NCBI GenBank assembly: GCA_002715965.1
Contig: PBAL01000014.1
Span: 62,001 to 126,000 of the forward strand
From: Verrucomicrobiales bacterium
GTDB lineage: Bacteria; Verrucomicrobiota; Verrucomicrobiia; Limisphaerales; JAYPXF01
Reading direction: 5' to 3'
DNA length: 64,000 bases
Part shown: positions 47,012-53,725 of the stretch, in pieces
Layout: each line of letters starts with the position of its first letter
How positions within the stretch are numbered: position 1 is the stretch's first letter
Program-made: the position numbers and the translations under genes
Notes under the pieces: generated by a model
What the model was told of the DNA's origin: nothing
The model's database searches: none
Seen by the model: only the letters and a program-made list of their open reading frames with translations

Positions 47012-48157
47012 CTATTTGTTCGATGGGGTAAAGGCTCTTGGGGCTTGCACATTGGTCGTAGCATCGGCTTGGAGAACCTTGATGGCCGGCTGGTTTGTGG
47101 TCTCCCGAGTCACCTCGAAGCCAAGCAAGGCTCTGGCGATCCGATCGTGAACCCGGGCGCTGCGTGTCCCCGCGTAGCGACGGACCAGGCGATGGTCGCC
47201 ATCGAGAAGCACGTGCAAGGGAAGTTCGCTGCCTTCGAGTTGCGCAGTGGCGAGGCCGTTGGTGTCGAAGACGATCGGATAGTTGTATTCGTTGATAATG
47301 ACGTGTCGTTCGACGGACTTGAAAAGGTTGGCGACCGTGTCTGAACCATGGTCGTGTTCGCAATCTGGTCCGTGGTTGCAATCTGTCTCGCAGCTCGTCT
47401 CGCAGTCACCGTGGTCATGGCGCACACCGGGAACTGCGTCGACATTCACGCCGACGATCGCCAATTCGGGGGGGGCGATTTTGCGTAGTTTCACCAGGTC
47501 AGGGATTTCCTTCGTGCAGTCCGGCGACCAGGTGGCGAAGAAGTGCAGCAGGACGGGACGGCCGACATACTGAGTCAGGGTGTAGGGTTGCTTCTTGAAA
47601 TCGCGGAACACCAGGTGCCCGAAATCGGGCCCCAGGTTTTGATTCAACGTTGGTGCAATCGCAGCAACTTCGATATCCGCATCTGCCTTTTTCAAGATGA
47701 TGCGGGCAACGTCGTTGACCAACGGGTCCGGATCATTCAGAGCCGCTTGCGCGAGCGTCTTCCATTCCGGGTGATCGATCACGCGCAGCAGACTCAAGGC
47801 GGTGAGCCGCAGTGTTTGATCAGGATCGTTGGCTGCCTCAAGAACGTATTTGCCGACGATCGGCACCAAGTCCGGACGAACTCCAAGATTTCGGTTGAGG
47901 AAATTGATGATCTCCCAACGATGCGGCAGCTTCCCGGTGGCCCAGATCCGGGCCATAAGAATCGCGGGTTCCGGTGTGTCGCTGAGGAGTTTATGCAGCA
48001 TCGCCGGATCGGGACTGTCGGACTGCAACACACCTTCGGTAATGGCGAAACGATTCAGCTGCCCGAGCTGACTGAACGCAATGAGTCCGAGCAGGAGAAG
48101 AACTGACACCCGAATCTTGAATGCCTTCGATCGAGGTTTTGCCGGTGCTTCGCTCAT
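47012..48157 (-). CDS. HEAT-like/thioredoxin fusion with Cys/His metal-binding insert
   Basis: 381 residues from ATG 48157, overlapping the upstream gene by 4 bp. An N-terminal membrane anchor (~16-33) leads into helical HEAT-like repeats (~50-165), then a TlpA-type thioredoxin domain (~175-355). The active site is W210-S-P-D-C214, so the first catalytic Cys is Ser. An insert at ~247-270 is packed with Cys and His (5 Cys, 5 His in 24 residues). Redox exchange would be single-Cys at best. Metal sensing or relay in the periplasm is an inference. Confidence 0.8.
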   Translation of the reverse strand: MSEAPAKPRSKAFKIRVSVLLLLGLIAFSQLGQLNRFAITEGVLQSDSPDPAMLHKLLSDTPEPAILMARIWATGKLPHRWEIINFLNRNLGVRPDLVPIVGKYVLEAANDPDQTLRLTALSLLRVIDHPEWKTLAQAALNDPDPLVNDVARIILKKADADIEVAAIAPTLNQNLGPDFGHLVFRDFKKQPYTLTQYVGRPVLLHFFATWSPDCTKEIPDLVKLRKIAPPELAIVGVNVDAVPGVRHDHGDCETSCETDCNHGPDCEHDHGSDTVANLFKSVERHVIINEYNYPIVFDTNGLATAQLEGSELPLHVLLDGDHRLVRRYAGTRSARVHDRIARALLGFEVTRETTNQPAIKVLQADATTNVQAPRAFTPSNK

Positions 48158-48759
48158 GGTCTGGGACTTTGCTGCGCCCGGTCTTCGTTGACGCAGGCCT
48201 GTAGAATGGCGCGCAGGCCTTCCACGCTTCGCTCGCCGGTGAATCGTCGAAGCAGCTTCATGTTTGAGTCGAACACCACTTGGGCGGGAACTTGTCGACC
48301 TTGAAGGGCGTCCGCACATGCACCGCTTCGGTCATACAGGACCGGGTAATCCACGTGGTGTTTGGTCAAAAACGTTTTGACTTCCTCCAATCGTGATTCG
48401 GGTTCGAAGTGGGCATCGTCGAGTTGAAAATCCGGGAGCAGATCAAGTGACACACCGATGATCTGAACTTCGTTCGACATGGTCTGGCTTGTAGCCGCCA
48501 AATCCTGAGCCATGGCCTGGCATTGGTCGCACCAGGTGGTGAAAAAGTGCAGCATGACCGGACGCCCGTCATACTCGGCAAGCGAGACGTTCTTTCCTTG
48601 GGCATTCTTCAACACGAGATTTCGGTAGTCCGGTGGGCCCGCAGGAAGACCGTTTTTTCCAGTCGAGTACCAGAGGGCTACCGCGACGCAGCAACCAAGC
48701 ATGCCAATCACGAAAGTCGCGCCTGAGCGTGATTGGGTGGATTTGGAATCGGTATTCAT
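48154..48759 (-). CDS. TlpA-like membrane-anchored thioredoxin
   Basis: 201 residues. A single N-terminal anchor (FVIGMLGCCVAVALWY), then a redoxin domain with an intact W76-C77-D-Q-C80 active site and the cis-Pro region QVPAQVVFD. Faces the periplasm and probably reduces thiols of the Cys-rich proteins encoded nearby. 18 bp downstream of the CobW-type gene; overlaps the HEAT/thioredoxin gene by 4 bp. Confidence 0.88.
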   Translation of the reverse strand: MNTDSKSTQSRSGATFVIGMLGCCVAVALWYSTGKNGLPAGPPDYRNLVLKNAQGKNVSLAEYDGRPVMLHFFTTWCDQCQAMAQDLAATSQTMSNEVQIIGVSLDLLPDFQLDDAHFEPESRLEEVKTFLTKHHVDYPVLYDRSGACADALQGRQVPAQVVFDSNMKLLRRFTGERSVEGLRAILQACVNEDRAQQSPRP

Positions 48760-48777
48760 CGGCCTCGTGAATTTCTT

Positions 48778-50061
48778 TCAAGTGCCCCAGAAGTGATCGG
48801 CGAGACAGCTGTCCAGTTGTTTGCAAAGTCCCTCTTCGTCCAGGTTGGTTCCGATGAAGACAAGTTCCTGTCGGCGATCGCCGTGGGGTTCTTCCCACTG
48901 GGGCTCAATTATTTCCGGTACATCTGAGCGCCGACATTCTCCGCTCTTAACTCGATCGGCCCACCAATGGCCGAGAACATTCCGCCTCATGATATTTCCA
49001 GAAACGGAAAGGAGGTTCACATCGCGCGGATCTCGATCGACCCAATAAAAACCCTTGGCACGAATGACGCCGGGAAGTGCCTGAGCGAGCAGTTTGTTAA
49101 ACGCGTCTCCGCGGAAGGGTAAGCGAGCCCGATAGACAAAGGAGGAGAGACCGTGCCGATTGTAGGCAGCTCCCCGCTGATCGCGTGAGCTGGATGGTCG
49201 ATCGAGAGAGATGGAAAGCAAAGGTTTCTCCGGTTCCTTTGTCTCACGCAGATCCGACATCCAACGCGCCCCGCAGATAGTTGATTTGAGTTCGAATCTC
49301 ACCGGCCCGAAAAGATCGTCCACGGCAGCCTCGCCTTCGCTGATGAACTTGAGTTCGGCGCGTTCATTCATCGCCCTGACCAGCGTTTGTAATTCTTTAC
49401 GATCGGTTTCGTTCAAACGATCGTCCTTGTTGGCGAGCAACAGGTCCGCGCATTCGATCTGGTGCACCATCAGTTCGAAGACCGGTTCGATGGACACGGA
49501 TAGATTGGCGTCCACGAGTTTCTTGGCGTCCTTCATGCGTCGCCACTCCTCGAGAACCAACGGGGAGTTGATAACGGTGACGAGCGAGTGAATACCGATC
49601 ACCTCGCTCAGCTGGGGCATGAAAACTCCCGCGCGATCCACCGTGCGGACCAGTCCCTCGGGTTCGCCTGCACCGGAGGCTTCCACAATGATGTGATCGT
49701 AGGTGGGACGGCGTTGAGACAACTCAAGCAAAGCCTGAATCAAATCCTCTTGGATGTTGCAGCAGAAGCAGCCATCCGTGATCTCCATCACCGGTGAATT
49801 CGTCTCGGCCGCATTGCCGCGAATCAGTTCACCATCGATGTTGACTTCGCCGAGGTCATTTACGACGACCGCGATTCTCCGCTCCCCCGCATTCTTGAGC
49901 ACATGATTCAAGAGAGTCGTCTTGCCTGCCCCCAGAAAACCGGAAAGAAAGGTCACCGGAACAATCCGGCTGGTCTTGGATTGCGAAATGCGCACGGGAA
50001 CCGAGGGAACCGCGCTGGGCGCGGAACCTGATCCTGTGGCACTGTTGCAAACCTTTTGCAT
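48778..50061 (-). CDS. COG0523 (CobW-type) GTPase, probable zinc metallochaperone
   Basis: 427 residues from ATG 50061. Walker A GFLGAGKTT, the metal-binding CxCC motif GCFCC, the SGAGEPEG region, NKDD as G4, and a C-terminal CobW_C domain (GFYWVDRDPRDVNLLSVSG). The family delivers metal to client proteins, and Zur-regulated members (ZagA/YciC) act in zinc starvation. The first ~35 residues are atypical: the usual start is close to VPVTFLSGFLG, and a GTG at 49995 is a good alternative. That alternative would put the palindrome at 50045-50061 wholly outside the coding region. Confidence 0.9.
   Translation of the reverse strand: MQKVCNSATGSGSAPSAVPSVPVRISQSKTSRIVPVTFLSGFLGAGKTTLLNHVLKNAGERRIAVVVNDLGEVNIDGELIRGNAAETNSPVMEITDGCFCCNIQEDLIQALLELSQRRPTYDHIIVEASGAGEPEGLVRTVDRAGVFMPQLSEVIGIHSLVTVINSPLVLEEWRRMKDAKKLVDANLSVSIEPVFELMVHQIECADLLLANKDDRLNETDRKELQTLVRAMNERAELKFISEGEAAVDDLFGPVRFELKSTICGARWMSDLRETKEPEKPLLSISLDRPSSSRDQRGAAYNRHGLSSFVYRARLPFRGDAFNKLLAQALPGVIRAKGFYWVDRDPRDVNLLSVSGNIMRRNVLGHWWADRVKSGECRRSDVPEIIEPQWEEPHGDRRQELVFIGTNLDEEGLCKQLDSCLADHFWGT
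50045..50061. promoter_or_regulatory. Predicted Zur-type operator, copy B
   Basis: TTGCAA-ACCTT-TTGCAT, one mismatch to TTGCAA-N5-TTGCAA. It abuts the first ATG of the CobW-type gene. A further TTGCAA follows at 50062-50067. Confidence 0.65.
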
Positions 50062-50093
50062 TTGCAATTGAAGCTAGCGAGCTCTATTTCTTA

Positions 50094-50110
50094 TTGCAAC
50101 TGATTTGCAA
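50094..50110. promoter_or_regulatory. Predicted Zur-type operator, copy A
   Basis: Perfect 17-bp palindrome TTGCAA-CTGAT-TTGCAA in the 87-bp gap between the CobW-type gene and the ABC ATPase gene. Its right half coincides with the candidate -35 of the rightward promoter. Centre-to-centre distance to copy B is 49 bp. Confidence 0.75.
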
Positions 50111-50133
50111 CAAAAGATCAGAGAAATTATTAT
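50105..50133 (+). promoter_or_regulatory. Candidate promoter of the ABC transporter genes
   Basis: TTGCAA (50105-50110; 4 of 6 to TTGACA), a 17-bp spacer, then TATTAT (50128-50133; 5 of 6). Transcription would start near 50140, giving a leader of about 9 nt to the ATG at 50149. The operator overlaps the -35, as expected for a repressor. Confidence 0.5.
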
Positions 50134-50148
50134 TCAGCCAGACTGCCC

Positions 50149-50892
50149 ATGAACGAGACGGTCATTGAAATTCGAAACTTGCGGATCGAATACGGCCAGC
50201 AAACCGCCGTGCAAAACCTCAGTCTGAGTGTGCGTCGTGGGGAGGTTTACGGTTTCATCGGGCCAAACGGCGCGGGCAAATCGAGCACGATCCGGGCGCT
50301 GCTGGGCTTCAATCGGATCGCTGGGGGCGAGATTTCAATTCTGGGCGTGAACGCGCGGGACGAGGCCGCCCGGGCTCGGCTTGGCTACCTTCCCGAAACG
50401 CCCACGTACTACGATTTTCTCACGCCGGTTGAGTTGTTGGACAGCTATGCGCGATTGTTTAGAATGAACGCAGATGATCGAAAATCGCGCATCGCCGATC
50501 TCTTGGGGCAAGTCGGATTGGTGGAGCATGCGAAGAAGCGGATCGGCAAATTCTCCAAGGGAATGCAGCAGCGTCTGGGTTTGGCGCAGGCGATGTTGAA
50601 TGATCCGGAGCTGTTGATTCTTGATGAACCGGCAAGCGGACTGGATCCGCTTGGGCGACAGGAGATCCGGAAGTTGATCGAATCCATGAAAGAGCGTGGA
50701 CGCACGGTGTTCTTCTCGTCGCACGAGTTGAGTGAAATCGAAACGGTGTGCGATCGGGTGGGGATGTTGGTCGGTGGAGAACTCAAGGCGGAAGGCGAGC
50801 CCGGGATGCTGAGCGGAAAGCATGGCGTCAGCCTGGAACGCGTTTTCATCAATCTGGCTCAGGGTTCAGACGCGGAGGTCACCACGCCATGA
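50149..50892 (+). CDS. ABC transporter ATP-binding protein (NosF/ABC-2 type)
   Basis: 247 residues. Walker A GPNGAGKSS, Q-loop region YLPETPTYYD, signature FSKGMQQRLGL (S-x-G form), Walker B LLILDEPASGLDP and switch His SSHELSE. The GYLPETPxYYDFLTPxELL stretch is typical of the NosF-like/ABC-2 family. Energises the adjacent permease (4-bp overlap) and possibly the leftward permease at 45494. Substrate unknown. Confidence 0.93.
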   Translation: MNETVIEIRNLRIEYGQQTAVQNLSLSVRRGEVYGFIGPNGAGKSSTIRALLGFNRIAGGEISILGVNARDEAARARLGYLPETPTYYDFLTPVELLDSYARLFRMNADDRKSRIADLLGQVGLVEHAKKRIGKFSKGMQQRLGLAQAMLNDPELLILDEPASGLDPLGRQEIRKLIESMKERGRTVFFSSHELSEIETVCDRVGMLVGGELKAEGEPGMLSGKHGVSLERVFINLAQGSDAEVTTP

Positions 50893-51716
50893 ATGCTGAC
50901 AATCCAGCGAGCACTGCTGGCTTCGCGCGCGGATGGAGGAACGCCACGACCGTGGCGGGAATTGTTTTTCGTGAAGCGCTGCGCAAGCAGGAGGGAATCG
51001 CGGTGATTTTCATCGCAGGCGTCGTGCTCTGCATGCTCCTGGCGACATCCCTGGGTGGCCGGCCGGAAATGACACGTGTGGTCGCGGAACTATGCCTCGC
51101 GATGATTTGGGTAGTCACCATTGCCCTGAGTCTCGCTTTGGCGGCACGCCAATTGCCCAACGGCCTGCAGAAGCGAACGCTACTGCTGCTGTTGTCCAAA
51201 CCAGTTCGTCGATCCGAGTACCTCTGGGGCCTGGCAGTCGGTTGTGGCGCGGCAAACGCAGGGGCGTTGGCCGTCTGTTATCCAGCGCTGGGCGTTGGCT
51301 TGCTCACATCTGGCGGCAGTAGTTGGCTTGGTCTGGTCCAGGGACTGACACTTCATTGGTGCGCACTCACCCTGTTCTCCTCCCTCGCCTTGTTGCTGTC
51401 AGTCTGGCGTCTGCCCAGCGGAATCAACATCGGCATGTGCCTGTTGATCGGAACGCTCATGTTGTTGGCCTCCCGGCCATTGCACGATGCCTTGGACGCC
51501 TTTTCCGGTACGCCTTTTGAATCCCCACTCGCGAGCATCTATTTTCTGCTCCCCCATTTCGAACTACTGGATGCACGGGAAATCGTGAGCGGCAACCGGG
51601 AGATCGCTCCAGTGGGAATTCTCATTGCCTCCATCGCCTACGCGCTGTGCGCAAGCGCCGCTTTGCTCAAGCTCGCGGAATGGCGCTTCAACCAACAACT
51701 CCCGCCTTCTGAATGA
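50889..51716 (+). CDS. ABC-2-type transporter permease, rightward arm
   Basis: 275 residues from ATG 50889, overlapping the ATPase stop by 4 bp. About six membrane helices, with the cytoplasmic LAARQLPNGLQKRTLLLLLSKP motif shared with the leftward permease. Partner of the ATPase. Its stop overlaps the next gene's start codon. Confidence 0.87.
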   Translation: MNADNPASTAGFARGWRNATTVAGIVFREALRKQEGIAVIFIAGVVLCMLLATSLGGRPEMTRVVAELCLAMIWVVTIALSLALAARQLPNGLQKRTLLLLLSKPVRRSEYLWGLAVGCGAANAGALAVCYPALGVGLLTSGGSSWLGLVQGLTLHWCALTLFSSLALLLSVWRLPSGINIGMCLLIGTLMLLASRPLHDALDAFSGTPFESPLASIYFLLPHFELLDAREIVSGNREIAPVGILIASIAYALCASAALLKLAEWRFNQQLPPSE

Positions 51717-52669
51717 TACGCCACCCACTATTCCAAGCACTCGCATTGACCTTGGCTGCCTTTGCCTTTTCGACCGCCCTGGTGCCGGACGTCGTGACCG
51801 GCGATGGTGATCGATCGCGGTCGGGAAACATTTTCACACTGGCACTGGGTGAAGGCCGAAAGATCCTGGCTTACGAGTTTTTTGTGAAAGCGGACGCCTA
51901 CTTTCACAAGGGGTATTATCCCTCGTTCTTTGATCAGGCGAATGGTTTCAAGACTCCGCACATGGCTGCTGATGCGGGTGCGGTCGCGGACGAAAATATT
52001 GAGCACGAGGAAGAATTTGAAGGGGAATCCCGCGATCTGATTGAGAAGATCGGACGCCAATTCCGACCATCAGTCCACAGTCATTTGGGCGAATGTACCG
52101 CCCCTTGCTGTGATCCGAACGGGGGCGGCCATGTTGGAGGGGCACATGAGCTGGGCGATGGTGGAGAAGTCCGGGAGATCCTCCCGTGGCTTCGCCTTTC
52201 CGCCAGCCTCGACCCCGCGCGTGAAGAGACCTACACGACCACCGCCTATTGGCTGCGGGCACGCATGGATCGCCCGGACGAGGCGGAGAACTTCCTCCGC
52301 GAAGGGCTTCGTCATAATCCGCAAAGCTACTCGATCTTGTTCGAGCTTGGTCGGATTGCGGACGAGAACCGCAAGGACCTGGTTCAGGCCCGGCGGCTTT
52401 GGGAATTGGCATTACTCAGATGGCACGATAAGGAGGCGAAGAAGGGTGAACCGGACACCTTTGGACTGGGACAAATCGTGGGGGAACTGGGCGCGTTGGC
52501 CGAGCGAGAGAACAAGCACGGTGAGGCTGTTCACTACTTTACGATGCTTAAGCGAGTCAGTCCGAAGCCTGACCTGATCCAGAGACGAATCGACGAACTG
52601 AAAGCGCAAATGGCTCAGACGGTCACGCCGGATCCGGAGTCTCCTGACACGGTTCGCAAACCCCGTTGA
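51713..52669 (+). CDS. Membrane-anchored TPR protein with His/Cys cluster
   Basis: 318 residues, translationally coupled to the permease. An N-terminal hydrophobic segment (ALALTLAAFAFSTALV). H122, H124, C128, C132, C133, H140 and H145 form a compact potential metal site (VHSHLGECTAPCC...). The second half is TPR-like (TTAYWLRARMDRPDEAENFL; HYFTMLKRVSPKPDLIQRR). Probably a periplasmic accessory of the ABC transporter. The 3' end overlaps the zur-like gene tail by 47 bp. Confidence 0.75.
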   Translation: MIRHPLFQALALTLAAFAFSTALVPDVVTGDGDRSRSGNIFTLALGEGRKILAYEFFVKADAYFHKGYYPSFFDQANGFKTPHMAADAGAVADENIEHEEEFEGESRDLIEKIGRQFRPSVHSHLGECTAPCCDPNGGGHVGGAHELGDGGEVREILPWLRLSASLDPAREETYTTTAYWLRARMDRPDEAENFLREGLRHNPQSYSILFELGRIADENRKDLVQARRLWELALLRWHDKEAKKGEPDTFGLGQIVGELGALAERENKHGEAVHYFTMLKRVSPKPDLIQRRIDELKAQMAQTVTPDPESPDTVRKPR

Positions 52670-53099
52670 GGCGCAGTTCGTGGGACAGCTTTCCGAATTT
52701 CATCTTCTTGGCAATGCGTTCTTCAAGGCGACGAATTTCAGCGGCTTCCTCCAGCCATGCGTACTGGCCACACTTGGTGCATACCAACAGATCATTGCTC
52801 TCTCCGGGCAGGTGCACCACGTAGCCGGGATTGGGCTGCCCCCGCATCTCCACCGCCTTTACGAGATCGAGCCGCTGAAGTTCGTTCATCAGGCGATACT
52901 GGGTACTGAGATCGCTGGAAGCAGTGCGCACGACTTCTTCATGCAAATCCTGAATCGACATCGGCGCGTCCGCGGAACACAGCACACGAATAGCCTCCCG
53001 ACGGGATTTGGTCAGCCGATTACCCGCATCCTGAAGAACCGACGAGACGTATTCGCATCGCTCATCAAAAGTCCGCTGGATTGGCTTCTGTGTTCCCAT
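52623..53099 (-). CDS. Fur-family transcriptional regulator, probable Zur
   Basis: 158 residues. N-terminal winged helix (NRLTKSRREAIRVLCSADAPMSIQDLHEEV; SSDLSTQYRLMNELQRLDLV), a dimerisation half, and the structural zinc site C107-x-x-C110 / C148-x-x-C151. Fur-family members bind palindromes and sense Zn, Fe, Mn or peroxide. Gene context (COG0523 GTPase, Cys/His-rich exported proteins) favours Zn. A 17-bp palindrome begins 36 bp upstream of its start, suggesting autoregulation. Confidence 0.85.
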   Translation of the reverse strand: MGTQKPIQRTFDERCEYVSSVLQDAGNRLTKSRREAIRVLCSADAPMSIQDLHEEVVRTASSDLSTQYRLMNELQRLDLVKAVEMRGQPNPGYVVHLPGESNDLLVCTKCGQYAWLEEAAEIRRLEERIAKKMKFGKLSHELRLNGVCEPCQETPDPA

Positions 53100-53135
53100 A
53101 AAAACGCGACAAAGCTATGTCCGTCCTGTCGGGAA

Positions 53136-53152
53136 TTGCAATAGGTTTGCAA
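53136..53152. promoter_or_regulatory. Predicted Zur-type operator, copy C
   Basis: Perfect palindrome TTGCAA-TAGGT-TTGCAA, 37-53 bp upstream of the Fur-family gene start and 72 bp (centre to centre) from copy D. Confidence 0.75.
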
Positions 53153-53179
53153 TAGTATTTCCAATTGGCACCAAAACCC

Positions 53180-53208
53180 TTGACGAAAGATGGTCCCCAC
53201 TCTCTTAT
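53180..53208 (+). promoter_or_regulatory. Candidate promoter of the Cys-rich peptide gene
   Basis: TTGACG (53180-53185), a 17-bp spacer and TCTTAT (53203-53208; 4 of 6). A start near 53215 would fall inside operator copy D and leave a leader of only 10-16 nt. Confidence 0.4.
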
Positions 53209-53224
53209 TGCATATCGTTTGCAA
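53208..53224. promoter_or_regulatory. Predicted Zur-type operator, copy D
   Basis: TTGCAT-ATCGT-TTGCAA, one mismatch to the palindrome, directly before ATG 53225 and over the predicted -10/start-site region. Confidence 0.65.
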
Positions 53225-53593
53225 ATGATCATGCGCGCTCAAAATGCCCTGAAGTTTCTGTTGGCCACTTCGTTGGTCTGCAGCGTGGTGGCAGCTGGCG
53301 CGCTCGTTCATCTCCCGGATCTGCACGCCAAATTGCATTCCAAAGGCACAAGCTGCTGCTGTGCAACGGGTGGCAGTATCTCACCCGAGGATCATCAAAA
53401 TTCTGAAATGCCTGAAGATCACCAGTGCTTCATCGAGCTGCTGGCGGCTGGTTGTGTGGATGCGCCTCTGGCAGTTCATTTCATTCCGCTGCAATTTGTC
53501 CCGATCTCCGAAGCCAAGCTGCTCGATCGTGAGCAACTGGCTCCCACCGTTTCCTCCTCAGCATTGCCGGGGCGCGCGCCACCGACCTGCTAA
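53225..53593 (+). CDS. Small exported Cys-rich protein
   Basis: 122 residues from ATG 53225 (ATG 53231 equally possible). Signal/anchor helix (ALKFLLATSLVCSVVAAGALVH), then a CCC triplet at 44-46 and a HQC motif (EDHQCFIELLAAGC) that recalls DUF2946-type metal-locus peptides, without firm assignment. First gene to the right of operators C and D; the giant repeat protein gene follows 132 bp later, probably on the same transcript. Confidence 0.65.
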   Translation: MIMRAQNALKFLLATSLVCSVVAAGALVHLPDLHAKLHSKGTSCCCATGGSISPEDHQNSEMPEDHQCFIELLAAGCVDAPLAVHFIPLQFVPISEAKLLDREQLAPTVSSSALPGRAPPTC

Positions 53594-53725
53594 TCCCCTC
53601 GTCCCTTCCCAAACGTGATCCGAGACGCTCTGCGGAGCACGCCTTGTCCTAATCCCACGGCTGCTGCCTGGTGGCCAATCAAACCTGAAAAACTGCGTCG
53701 TGTTCGGCGCGCAATTAACGAAAGA

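Noticed and set aside
46536-47381. Extended 281-codon version of the MerC-like gene
   Set aside because: The extension overlaps the HEAT/thioredoxin gene in another frame; ATG 47009 lies 2 bp after that gene's stop and starts the family pattern.
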